Source of the DNA: Cellvibrionaceae bacterium
Lineage (GTDB): Bacteria > Pseudomonadota > Gammaproteobacteria > Pseudomonadales > Cellvibrionaceae
Reading direction: 5' to 3'
Length of the DNA stretch: 47,231 bases
Assembly (NCBI GenBank): GCA_021151695.1
Contig: JAGKWU010000024.1
Coordinates: 1-47,231 of the forward strand
Shown here: piece after piece, positions 1 through 7,732 of the stretch
Numbering within the stretch: the stretch's first letter is position 1
How the letters are laid out: the number at the start of each line of letters is the position of its first letter
Translations under genes and position numbers: made by a program
Notes under the pieces: model-generated
What the model was told of the DNA's origin: nothing
Databases searched by the model: none
The model's input: only the letters and a program-made list of their open reading frames with translations

Positions 1-1
1 G

Positions 2-88
2 GTTAGTGCCAGCGCAGCAGATTCTTTGGCTTCGGCGAAGTCGGCTTTGATTGATGATGAGGAAATGCGAAGCGGCGTAGTTCTGTAG
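2..88 (+). CDS. possible 3' end of a truncated reading frame
   Basis: An open frame enters from the left edge and stops at TAG 86-88. Its 28 residues are Ala/Ser-rich (it begins VSASAADSLASAKSALIDD), as in the linker regions of phage fibre or virion proteins, but this is too short to assign. It could equally be non-coding sequence that happens to be open. No start is visible because the window begins inside it. Confidence 0.2.
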   Translation, partial: VSASAADSLASAKSALIDDEEMRSGVVL

Positions 89-436
89 TTTACTACCTAT
101 GGTGCAAGGATGAAGTGTCCAAGATGTTAATGATCCACAGCAGACAGCTCTCTTAAGCCTCGTGCAGATAAAATTGCCACAAATGCTATTTCAGAACCAT
201 ATTTCTCTGCTAGGCCATCCTTTACAATACACCGCGGAGACCACGGAGACCGTGGTGATGGATGGATAAACATCGCTGGTCGTGGTGAAGGGGTTAAAGG
301 ATCATTATCGGTGAGATCAACATCGGCAACAGCGTCGATGAGCCGTTCCGTTTCTTGGATATCTTGTTGGAACACTTGCTGGAGCAAATATTAAATATAT
401 ATTATATATATTATTATATCTAAAAAGTAAAACTTG
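89..436. other. gene-poor left region
   Basis: About 350 bases without a convincing gene. An 86-codon leftward frame (127-387) exists, but it can only start at TTG, has no clear ribosome binding site, and two rightward frames through the same stretch are also open, so none is called. The right part (about 385-430) is an almost pure A/T stretch lying just beyond the stop of the HNH gene. The centre holds the GC-rich repeat described separately. Confidence 0.4.
232..255. repeat. short direct and inverted GC-rich repeat
   Basis: Three near-identical units follow each other: CCGCGGAGA (232-240), CCACGGAGA (241-249) and CCGTGG (250-255). The second and third form a perfect inverted repeat CCACGG-AGA-CCGTGG with a three-base loop, and the first is itself palindromic. 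It stands out in an AT-rich background. It may be a protein binding site or a hairpin. Its role is unknown, and its closeness to the terminase genes is only suggestive. Confidence 0.45.
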
Positions 437-946
437 TCAATACTTATTCTCTATTTTATTTAAAAACTCTGCTATTTTTAAATGTTCTGCTGCAGATCCA
501 TCATTCTTAATCCTGTTTGCTCTCCAAGAGATAAGGACTACATTTCCTGGAATATATCCTTCTTTTGGATTAATTCGATCTAAAGATGGACTATTTTCTT
601 GTCTAAAATCAGCAAACCAATTAATCTCTATCCCCAGAATTGGACAATGGGTATTCCATATAACATCATTAAACGCTATAGAGAACTCCCATTTACCTCT
701 TTTTGAGTTTTCTTTTTTTCTGGAGTAATAGGCTCTTTGTGCCCTTTCTAAATCAGTTTTAGGATGTGGTGTGCGATTGTATGTTTGTTTTGACACTGAT
801 TTACCATAGGTTCCCTTATTTAATTCTGGCAAATGAATTTTTTTAAACTGATGTACCCACTGCCTAGTAGTCCCAAATTTATCTGCAACTTGTTGTAATG
901 TGTACCCTTGAACTAGCATTTCTCTTACAATTTCTTTATTAAGCAT
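437..946 (-). CDS. HNH homing-type endonuclease with N-terminal HTH
   Basis: A 169-residue protein. Residues 1-45 look like a helix-turn-helix (QQVADKFGTTRQWVHQF). The C-terminal half carries the phage HNH-type signature with CPILGIEIN, then SLDRINPKEGYIPGNV and an N-R-I-K-N run, as in free-standing HNH nucleases that cut related phage genomes or spread between them. AAGGA sits five bases before ATG 946, and a perfect sigma70 promoter lies at 970-998. It is transcribed against the structural operon, which fits an autonomous selfish gene beside the terminase. The family assignment is good; its target is unknown. Confidence 0.8.
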   Translation of the reverse strand: MLNKEIVREMLVQGYTLQQVADKFGTTRQWVHQFKKIHLPELNKGTYGKSVSKQTYNRTPHPKTDLERAQRAYYSRKKENSKRGKWEFSIAFNDVIWNTHCPILGIEINWFADFRQENSPSLDRINPKEGYIPGNVVLISWRANRIKNDGSAAEHLKIAEFLNKIENKY

Positions 947-969
947 AGTAATTCCTTACAAATAACAAT

Positions 970-998
970 ATTATACACCATATAGCATTGTTTGTCAA
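970..998 (-). promoter_or_regulatory. perfect-consensus sigma70 promoter for the HNH gene
   Basis: On the minus strand TTGACA (993-998) is followed after exactly 17 bases by TATAAT (970-975). The start site should lie near 963, giving a leader of under 20 bases before the HNH start codon. Both hexamers match consensus exactly, so host RNA polymerase should use it without an activator. It overlaps the rightward promoter, so the two may exclude each other. Confidence 0.8.
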
Positions 999-1017
999 TA
1001 TATAAATGTAGTATAAT
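988..1017 (+). promoter_or_regulatory. likely sigma70 promoter for the virion operon
   Basis: TTGTTT (988-993), an 18-base spacer and a perfect TATAAT (1012-1017) lie 37 bases upstream of the small terminase start. The -35 box shares bases with the opposing leftward promoter. It is the only promoter-like site seen ahead of the rightward genes, although stronger distal or internal ones cannot be excluded. Confidence 0.55.
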
Positions 1018-1053
1018 ATATGCAATTAGTTATCTCTGCTATGAAAGTTCATT

Positions 1054-1737
1054 ATGCTATCTATTAAAAATCTATCTCCATCTGAAGGTAGAGGATTCTC
1101 TCCTGAAGTAAAATATAACGTTGTACTTAATTATCTTGCTACTGGTAATCTGAAGATTGCTGCTGCTTCCGTAGGTGTTGCCTACGAAACAGTAAAGAAA
1201 TGGCATCAAGCAGATTGGTGGAAAGAGTTTGAATTTGAGATTGCAAATTCTAAACGTACTAGTACTAACAATAAATTATCTAAACTTGTAGATAAGTCTA
1301 TTGAGCTTATGGAAGATCGCTTAGATAATGGAGACTTCATTGTCAATAATAAAACTGGAGAAGTCTGTAGACGTCCAGTTCAATTACGTGATCTTAATCA
1401 GGTAATGAATAATATTCTTATCAGACAAGAAGCTATTGAGAAACAACAAAAAGAACAACGAGTAGTTCAAGAAAAAGAATCTATACAGGATCTACTCAAA
1501 ACACTTGCTAGTGAATTTAGCAAGTTTAATGGTAAAAAATCTCCTCAAGTTATTGATGTTGAGGATGCTGTAGTGAAGGACGAAGACGATGCCATACATG
1601 AAGAACGGGGAACGGGACTACAAGAAGGAATACCAGAAGTATCACTCGAAACCGGAACAGATCAAGAAACGGGCGGAGCGCAACTCCGCACGAGCGGAAT
1701 TGACCAAGGAGGGATTGGTCCACAAGGGGGATGGTAA
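1054..1737 (+). CDS. terminase small subunit
   Basis: This 227-residue protein should recognise phage DNA and recruit the large terminase for packaging. Near residues 32-52 there is a helix-turn-helix of the kind found in small terminases (KIAAASVGVAYETVKKWH), followed by a charged coiled-coil-prone region consistent with ring assembly. It lies directly upstream of the large terminase. Its last 50 or so residues are read through a second gene in another frame (the HNH protein from 1589) and are Gly/Gln/Glu-rich without recognisable structure, so the tail is probably a by-product of that insertion or overlap. Confidence 0.75.
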   Translation: MLSIKNLSPSEGRGFSPEVKYNVVLNYLATGNLKIAAASVGVAYETVKKWHQADWWKEFEFEIANSKRTSTNNKLSKLVDKSIELMEDRLDNGDFIVNNKTGEVCRRPVQLRDLNQVMNNILIRQEAIEKQQKEQRVVQEKESIQDLLKTLASEFSKFNGKKSPQVIDVEDAVVKDEDDAIHEERGTGLQEGIPEVSLETGTDQETGGAQLRTSGIDQGGIGPQGGW

Positions 1738-1885
1738 AGATGTTGACCATAAAAAGCCTCTTAACAAAGGTGGAACTAACTCTCGATCTAATCTGCGGGT
1801 TGTACCGAAGTCTACTAATCGTAGTTTCAGTCGTAATGCAGATAGCTCTGTTAAATCTCAAACTTCACGTAAGGAACGTAAGTAA
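1589..1885 (+). CDS. small HNH endonuclease overlapping terS
   Basis: A 98-residue protein with a basic N-terminus and a compact HNH core: DVDHKKPLNKGG (near residues 51-62), SNLRVVP and NRSF. This small HNH type often lies next to terminase genes and in several phages takes part in packaging-associated DNA cleavage. GAAGGA at 1575-1580 is well placed for ATG 1589. The first 149 bases lie out of frame inside the small terminase gene, and the stop overlaps the large terminase start as TAATG. The N-terminal region has the family character, so the ATG at 1589 is preferred over later starts. Confidence 0.8.
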   Translation: MPYMKNGERDYKKEYQKYHSKPEQIKKRAERNSARAELTKEGLVHKGDGKDVDHKKPLNKGGTNSRSNLRVVPKSTNRSFSRNADSSVKSQTSRKERK

Positions 1886-3384
1886 TGGCATTAACTCCCG
1901 ACGTAATCCGTGGATTCGTTGGTTCAATGCTTCAAAAGAACTTTGATGGTTCTGTAGAATCTCCTGATTGTCACATGGAGTGGTGGGAATACTGCTGCTC
2001 CCCTGCTGCGCAAGTAGCTATCGCTGCTCCTCGTGGACATGCTAAAAGTACTGCAATTACCTTTGCGTATACTCTAGCGTGTTTGGTGTTCAGAGAACGA
2101 TCCTATGTAATCATCGTTTCTGATACAGTAGCACAGGCTGTTCAATTCCTTGCTGACTTGAAGCGTGAATTGTCCGACAATGAACGACTGCGTACTCTGT
2201 TTAAAATTAAAGGGTTTATTAAAGACTCTGAAGATGACTTTATTTGTGGCTGTGAAGATGGGCATATGTTCCGTGTTCAAGCTAAAGGTTCAGAACAGAA
2301 GGTTCGTGGTCTTAAATGGAATAACAAGCGTCCAGATTTGATTGTCTGTGATGACTTGGAAAATGATGAGATTGTTCTTAATAAAGAACGTAGAGAAAAG
2401 TTTCGTAGATGGTTTTTCTCTGCTTTAATCCCATGTAAATCAGCATATGGTATTGTTAGATATGTAGGTACAATCCTGCATTCTGATGCTCTTTTAGAGC
2501 GATTAATGCCTATTATGTCAGCAAAAGATACAGTTGTTGACGATTTGAAAACGTATTCTAGAAAGAAGAATACTGCCTGGTTATCTGTAAAATATCGTGC
2601 TCACACAGACGATTTTACAAAGATTTTATGGGGTAGTAGATTCTCTAAAGATATGTTTATTACTCGTAGACAAGAGTATATTGACCAAGGTATTCCAGAA
2701 GGATACTCACAAGAATATCTGAATATCCCAATTGATGAATCAGTATCTTATTTTAAACGAGCTGACTTTGTTGCTGATAATAAAGAAGATAAAGAAAAGA
2801 AATTACATTACTATATTGCTGCTGACTTAGCTATTAGCAAAGAAGATACAGCAGACTATACTACTTTTGTTATTGGTGGTATGGATGAAAATCGCATTCT
2901 TCATATTAGGTCTGTTATTAGGGAACGGCTGGATGGCCGTGAAATCGTTGATACGATCCTTATGCTTAATAAAGTGTACGCTCCAGAGTGTATTGGTATT
3001 GAAGATATGCAAGTTACTAAAGCAATCGGACCGTTCTTACGAGAACAAATGATTATGAGTAACAATTTTCCTCCTATCGTAAATCTGAAACATGGTGGTA
3101 AAGACAAAATAAGTCGAGCCCGTTCTATTCAAGCTAGATTAAGAGCTAAAACAGTTAAGTTTGCTAAAGAAGAGGATTGGTATCCTATATTTGAGGATGA
3201 GTGTTGTACTTTTCCTCGTGGTAAACATGATGACCAAGTAGACGCTTTTGCTTATTTAGGACTTCTACTGGATAAAATGATTGAAGCTCCAACACAAGCT
3301 GAAACAGAAGAAGAGGAATATCTGAATGAATTACGAGACTCCGAATTTGGAGACGCAGGAAGATCAACCTTCACAGGTTACTGA
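1885..3384 (+). CDS. terminase large subunit
   Basis: This 499-residue ATPase-nuclease pumps DNA into the prohead and cuts the concatemer. The Walker A-like motif APRGHAKST is at residues 48-56, and Walker B (DLIVCDDLEND) has acidic residues near 156-157. The RNase H-like nuclease domain shows its acidic residues in AADLAIS (Asp314), GIEDM (Glu373) and KHDDQVDAFAY (Asp449/450 and 453). The length is normal. Its start is fused to the HNH stop (TAATG), and its end overlaps the portal gene by 59 bases, indicating translational coupling. Confidence 0.95.
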   Translation: MALTPDVIRGFVGSMLQKNFDGSVESPDCHMEWWEYCCSPAAQVAIAAPRGHAKSTAITFAYTLACLVFRERSYVIIVSDTVAQAVQFLADLKRELSDNERLRTLFKIKGFIKDSEDDFICGCEDGHMFRVQAKGSEQKVRGLKWNNKRPDLIVCDDLENDEIVLNKERREKFRRWFFSALIPCKSAYGIVRYVGTILHSDALLERLMPIMSAKDTVVDDLKTYSRKKNTAWLSVKYRAHTDDFTKILWGSRFSKDMFITRRQEYIDQGIPEGYSQEYLNIPIDESVSYFKRADFVADNKEDKEKKLHYYIAADLAISKEDTADYTTFVIGGMDENRILHIRSVIRERLDGREIVDTILMLNKVYAPECIGIEDMQVTKAIGPFLREQMIMSNNFPPIVNLKHGGKDKISRARSIQARLRAKTVKFAKEEDWYPIFEDECCTFPRGKHDDQVDAFAYLGLLLDKMIEAPTQAETEEEEYLNELRDSEFGDAGRSTFTGY

Positions 3385-5434
3385 AGAAAATCAAATCAAT
3401 CAACTCCTGCAAGAAAAAAACATTGCGGAGAAACTCAAGAAAGAAAAGCTTCAGAAAATTGGTGAAGAGTGTAGAATCGGATTTGAAAAAGACTTAGAAT
3501 CACGAAAGCAATGGGAAGATAATATTACTACGTGGCTTAAGCTTGCTATGCAAGTTAGAGAAACAAAGAATTTTCCTTGGCCAAATGCTTCTAATGTCAA
3601 GTACCCATTAATCTCAACAGCCGCTATGCAATTTGCAGCTAGAGCTTACCCAAGCCTGGTTCCATCTGACGGTCGAGTTGTTAAAGGTACAGTTATTGGA
3701 CAAGATCCTGACGGAACTAAACAAGACCGGGTTGATCGTGTTTCTACATTCATGTCTTATCAAGTTATGCATCAAATGTGTAACTGGGAAGAAGACATGG
3801 ACAAACTCTTGATTATGCTTCCAGTGGTAGGAACAATCTTTAAAAAGACATTCTATGACCGTGATCTAGAAGCAATCAGCTCTTATGTTATTTCTCCTAA
3901 AAATCTTGTAGTCAATTATTGGGCTAGAGATTTGGAAACAGCAGAACGAGTTTCTGAGGTTATCGAGATTTCTAATAGAGAGTTTAAAGAGAAAGTTAAC
4001 TCTAAGTCATTCTTGAATGTTACTCTAGAGGATGCTACTCCAAATGAAATCGTAAACACACAGTCTGATAACAATCCATACATTATGGATGAAGCTGTTC
4101 CTTACGTAATCATTGAACAACATACATATCTTGATTTGGATGATGACGGATATACTGAACCTTATATCGTTACTTTTGAACGTAAAACAGGTAGTATCCT
4201 AAGAATTCAAGCAAGATTCTTGAAAGAAAATGTAAAGCTTTCTAGTGATAATAAAATTATTTCTATTAAGCCTACACAGTACTACACAAAGTTTTCCTTC
4301 ATTCCTAATCCTGATGGATCGTTTTATGACCTTGGATTTGGTTTGCTACTTGGTCCTTTGAATGAATCAGTAAATACATTGATTAACCAACTTGTTGATG
4401 CGGGCACCCTCAACAATATGCAATCTGGATTTATTGGTAAGGCTCTCAAAATTAAAATGGGAGATCAAAGATTCCAACCAGGAGAATGGAAACCAGTTAA
4501 TTCTACAGCAGATGATCTGAAGAAACAGATTGTTCCACTTCCTAGCAAAGAACCTTCTGAGGTTTTGTTTAAGCTTATGGAAGCATTGATTCATGCTGGT
4601 AAAGAATTAGCTTCTGTTGCTGAAATCTTTACAGGTAAAATGCCTGGTCAGAATACTCCTGCTACTACCACTATGGCTACAGTAGAACAAGGCATGAAGG
4701 TATTTACCGCAGTTTATAAGCGAGTGTTTAGATCCTTAGCAAAAGAATTTAAACTCATTTATGAATTGAACAGAACTTACATTGATCCTAATACATACCT
4801 CAATATTATTGATGCAGCTATTGGACCAGAAGACTTTGATACAGATGATTATGATATCTGCCCTGCCGCAGATCCTAATGCTGTTTCTAGTCAAGAGAAA
4901 CTACAAAAAGCACAAGCTTTGTTAGAACTGCTTCCTATTGGAATTCTAGACCCAATAGAAGTCATTACTCGTATTTTGAAAGCTCAAGAACAGCCGAACT
5001 ACGAAAAATTGTTTAATAAACAAGTTCAACAAACAGGTGAGATGCCTCCTCCACAGCCAGATCCTAAGTCACAAGAGATCCAAATGAAAGCTCAAGCAGA
5101 GCAACAAAAGATCCAAATGCAAAGTGCTGCACAACAACAGACTATGGAACTGAATGCACGAGATCGTGAACAACAACTTGCTATGAAAGCACAAGAACAT
5201 GCTTTGAATATGCAAACAAAACAAGATGAAGCCCAAGCAGCCATCGCTGCCAAAGTGCATGATGCAAGAGCTAAAATAGCTATGCAACAAGCACAAACGC
5301 ATCAGTCAATGCAACATGCTGAACAAACGCATCAGCAGCAGTTACAACACGCTAAGGAGCAAACAAAATCGTTACCAAGCAAGAATTCAAAGAGTGGTTC
5401 TCGTACCCCGCGACAAAAGTCTTCTTCAAATTAA
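3326..5434 (+). CDS. portal protein
   Basis: A 702-residue protein that forms the dodecameric vertex channel for DNA. Support comes from its position after the large terminase, its length, and the acidic/aromatic portal core (for example WPNASNVKYPLISTAAMQF near residues 83-101). The last 140 residues are strikingly Gln/Ala/His-rich with long heptad-like stretches, predicting a coiled-coil barrel as in P22-like portals. GAAGAGGA precedes ATG 3326. The 3' end overlaps the next small gene in another frame and contains an internal AAGGAG that may serve either re-initiation or frameshifting. Confidence 0.88.
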   Translation: MNYETPNLETQEDQPSQVTEENQINQLLQEKNIAEKLKKEKLQKIGEECRIGFEKDLESRKQWEDNITTWLKLAMQVRETKNFPWPNASNVKYPLISTAAMQFAARAYPSLVPSDGRVVKGTVIGQDPDGTKQDRVDRVSTFMSYQVMHQMCNWEEDMDKLLIMLPVVGTIFKKTFYDRDLEAISSYVISPKNLVVNYWARDLETAERVSEVIEISNREFKEKVNSKSFLNVTLEDATPNEIVNTQSDNNPYIMDEAVPYVIIEQHTYLDLDDDGYTEPYIVTFERKTGSILRIQARFLKENVKLSSDNKIISIKPTQYYTKFSFIPNPDGSFYDLGFGLLLGPLNESVNTLINQLVDAGTLNNMQSGFIGKALKIKMGDQRFQPGEWKPVNSTADDLKKQIVPLPSKEPSEVLFKLMEALIHAGKELASVAEIFTGKMPGQNTPATTTMATVEQGMKVFTAVYKRVFRSLAKEFKLIYELNRTYIDPNTYLNIIDAAIGPEDFDTDDYDICPAADPNAVSSQEKLQKAQALLELLPIGILDPIEVITRILKAQEQPNYEKLFNKQVQQTGEMPPPQPDPKSQEIQMKAQAEQQKIQMQSAAQQQTMELNARDREQQLAMKAQEHALNMQTKQDEAQAAIAAKVHDARAKIAMQQAQTHQSMQHAEQTHQQQLQHAKEQTKSLPSKNSKSGSRTPRQKSSSN

Positions 5435-5562
5435 TTGACTCTCGACGAGAAGAAATTAAAGAACAATTGTTGCTGACAGAACCAGATAAAGTTCGTTATG
5501 TACAGGGCTATGCAGCAGCTCTAGTAGATATCCTAAACACAGAGTTGGAGGATGAAGAATGA
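5368..5562 (+). CDS. small conserved-type protein with ATC start (or portal -1 extension)
   Basis: An open frame of 64 sense codons fills the gap between portal and the GroES-like gene. It includes the run EFKEWFSYPATKVFF and a charged helix, like small phage proteins commonly encoded just after portal. An in-frame TAA at 5353-5355 means no ATG, GTG or TTG is available at its N-terminus. Instead, a perfect AAGGAG (5354-5359) sits eight bases before ATC 5368. It therefore either starts at ATC, is joined to portal by a -1 frameshift near 5362-5368, or the ATC is a sequence error for ATG. The stop overlaps the next start (ATGA). Its function is unknown. Confidence 0.65.
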   Translation: MVTKQEFKEWFSYPATKVFFKLIDSRREEIKEQLLLTEPDKVRYVQGYAAALVDILNTELEDEE

Positions 5563-5885
5563 GTTTGATCCCATGTGGTCATAGAATTGTAGTAAAGCCA
5601 AATAAAATTGAAGACGTAGACGATACATTTAAAAGCGCTCGCTCTGCTGGAATTTTTATTCCAGAACTTGAACTAAAGAAAGAGCAAATCAGTGTGGATA
5701 AAGGTACAGTACTCGCTATTGGTGATACTGCATTTAAAGATTTTGGTGGTGAACCCTGGGTTGAAGTAGGTGATTTGATTGCCTATGCAAGACACGGTGG
5801 TAAACTTGTTAAAGATCCTTCAACAGATGAGTACTTGTTGCTCCTTAATGATGAAGACGTAATTTGCAAAGTTGTAAAGGACTAA
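5559..5885 (+). CDS. GroES-like co-chaperonin
   Basis: A 108-residue protein of GroES size. It has an N-terminal GHRIVVKP-type strand, a flexible loop rich in Ser/Asp before GIFIPE (the position of the GroES mobile loop that docks on GroEL), a KGTVLAIGD turn and a C-terminal strand VICKVV. By analogy with T4 gp31 and other phage co-chaperonins, it probably works with host GroEL to fold the capsid protein; no GroEL is encoded here. It sits in the capsid assembly operon, directly before scaffold, which supports that role. Confidence 0.8.
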   Translation: MSLIPCGHRIVVKPNKIEDVDDTFKSARSAGIFIPELELKKEQISVDKGTVLAIGDTAFKDFGGEPWVEVGDLIAYARHGGKLVKDPSTDEYLLLLNDEDVICKVVKD

Positions 5886-5886
5886 T

Positions 5887-6684
5887 ATGACAGATGAAAT
5901 TATCCATTCTGGTACAGATACACCAGAAAATTCCAATGTACAAACTCCAGAGTACAGTTCTACTGAACAAAGAGCTATGGATATGGGTTGGGTTCCAAAG
6001 GATCAATATAATGGTGATCCTGATCGTTGGAAGTCAGCAGAAGTATTTCTAGCTCTTGATGAGCCAATCAAACGTATTGAATCCCAAAGTAAAGAACTGA
6101 AGGCAGTACGAAAGGCACTTGAATCTTTGAAAGCACATCATGATAAAGTTCGTGAAAACGAATATAAGCGTGCTATGGAAGATTTGAAGGGTGCTCGGCG
6201 TCAAGCATACATGGATGGGGATATTGATAAGGTAGAGGCTATTGAAGCTCGTATTGACGAGTTTAAAGCTGAAGCCACAGAAATTAAACAGTCGGCGCAA
6301 ATTGAGGTAGATACTGAACCTACAGTTGCCCCAGAATTCCAAAGTTGGTTGAATAAAAATCCTTGGTATAAGGAATATAAGCACATGGCAACATTTGCTG
6401 ATGATTTGGGTCTAGACCTACATCGCAAAGGGTTCTCTCGTGCTGAGGTTCTAAAGAAGGTTGAAGAAGAAGTTAGGAAGGAATTCCCAACTAAATTCCG
6501 AAATCCAAACAAGGATAATGCACCCGATGTTACTAATGGAGCTGCAAAGCGCAATGGTGGCTCCAAGACTTCCGGTGAATTGGAACTAACTGCTCAAGAA
6601 CGAGATATTATGAATAATCTGGTTCGTAGCAAACTGATGACTAAAGAAGAATACATTGCAGAACTTCGTAAAGTGAAGGAATAA
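5887..6684 (+). CDS. capsid scaffolding protein
   Basis: This 265-residue, highly charged protein has a long predicted helical or coiled-coil centre (about residues 60-150, Lys/Glu/Arg-rich) and a Lys-rich C-terminal part. There is no catalytic motif. Its composition and its place between portal/GroES and capsid genes match scaffolding or assembly proteins that shape the prohead and then leave. It starts one base after the GroES-like stop codon. The assignment is by context and composition, not by motif. Confidence 0.72.
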   Translation: MTDEIIHSGTDTPENSNVQTPEYSSTEQRAMDMGWVPKDQYNGDPDRWKSAEVFLALDEPIKRIESQSKELKAVRKALESLKAHHDKVRENEYKRAMEDLKGARRQAYMDGDIDKVEAIEARIDEFKAEATEIKQSAQIEVDTEPTVAPEFQSWLNKNPWYKEYKHMATFADDLGLDLHRKGFSRAEVLKKVEEEVRKEFPTKFRNPNKDNAPDVTNGAAKRNGGSKTSGELELTAQERDIMNNLVRSKLMTKEEYIAELRKVKE

Positions 6685-6688
6685 GATA

Positions 6689-7090
6689 ATGGCTGAAAAC
6701 CTCGTAAAGAGCCCCAGAGGGCGTGTTCGTCGAACTCCAATTTCCACACGTAATCGCCTGACAGTGCGTAATCGTGATGCTAATTATGAGTATCGAATCG
6801 TGAATGATATCGATGACCGTGTCGATGCATTTAAACAAAATGGTTGGGAAGTTGTTGCTGCAAAGGATGTTGCCGTTGGTGACAAACGAGTAGAGAATAC
6901 TTCCAATACAGGTTCTGCCGCTGAAATTTCTGTTGGACAAGGTACGAAGGCAATTGTTATGCGAATCCCTAAGGATTGGTATGATGAAGATCAACGAGCT
7001 AAATCAGACAATATTACAGCGTTGGAAAAAACAATGAAAGAAGAAGCTCAACGTGGTTACTATGGTAAAATCTCTAATGAACGAGAATAA
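6689..7090 (+). CDS. unknown head-region protein
   Basis: 133 residues with a basic N-terminus (RGRVRRTPISTRNRLTVRNR), a mixed central region with an NGWEVVAAKDV strand, and a charged C-terminal helix. It lies between scaffold and capsid-type genes, four bases after the scaffold stop, and is probably co-translated. No family is recognised. A minor head or assembly protein is the natural inference. The basic N-terminus could contact DNA or acidic scaffold. Confidence 0.6.
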   Translation: MAENLVKSPRGRVRRTPISTRNRLTVRNRDANYEYRIVNDIDDRVDAFKQNGWEVVAAKDVAVGDKRVENTSNTGSAAEISVGQGTKAIVMRIPKDWYDEDQRAKSDNITALEKTMKEEAQRGYYGKISNERE

Positions 7091-7126
7091 TCATACTACT
7101 TACGTTGGCAATTAATGGAGAAATAA

Positions 7127-7711
7127 ATGGCTAACGTAAGTCGTGTACTTGGCCTCCGTCCAATCAAGCATCTGAATGGTGCTGCTTGGAACGGTGCCGT
7201 AGAAACCTACGCTTTCCTGGCTGCTGATGGTACAGCAGCTTATACAGGCGATTTGGTTAAATTTGGTGGTTCTGCTAGTGCAACTGGTATTGCACAAGTA
7301 ACCCGTTCAACTGCTGATGCAGACCTTCATGTTGGTGTTTTGGTTGGGTTGATTCCTGACTATTCTAACTTGAATGCCCCATCTGGCCTTCGTGCTGCTT
7401 CTACAGCACGTACTGGTTTTGTGGTTGTGGACCCATCTGTTGTTTATGAAATTCAAGCTAATGCAGCTACTGCAATTGCTGATATTGGTTTGAACGTTGG
7501 TATTACTTACACTGCTGGTTCATCTACAACTGGTTTGTCCGGTTTGGTGGCTAACATGGCAACTAAAGCAACTACTAACACATTGCCCCTCAAGATTATC
7601 GGTGTCCGTCAGTCTCCTGACCAAGACATGAGTGATTCCTCTAACTGGAAATTGCTGGTGACTCTGAATACTAACATCTTCAGTGGTGGCCCTGGTACTA
7701 CTGGTACTTAA
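7127..7711 (+). CDS. putative capsid decoration/stabilising protein
   Basis: 194 residues, Ala/Gly/Thr-rich and beta-prone, with no charged helical domain and no catalytic motif. The N-terminus (MANVSRVLGLRPIKHLNGA) resembles head proteins encoded just before major capsid genes in podovirus-like phages. TGGAGA precedes the ATG. It is probably abundant, as suggested by good codon choice and a good ribosome binding site. Decoration or capsid-cement function is inferred from position and composition. Confidence 0.6.
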   Translation: MANVSRVLGLRPIKHLNGAAWNGAVETYAFLAADGTAAYTGDLVKFGGSASATGIAQVTRSTADADLHVGVLVGLIPDYSNLNAPSGLRAASTARTGFVVVDPSVVYEIQANAATAIADIGLNVGITYTAGSSTTGLSGLVANMATKATTNTLPLKIIGVRQSPDQDMSDSSNWKLLVTLNTNIFSGGPGTTGT

Positions 7712-7732
7712 TTTTTAAGAAAGGAATAATCT

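Noticed and set aside
110..130. Start of a zinc-ribbon gene (MKCPRC) near the left edge
   Set aside because: Stops after six codons, and no continuation in the other frames restores a zinc-ribbon protein.
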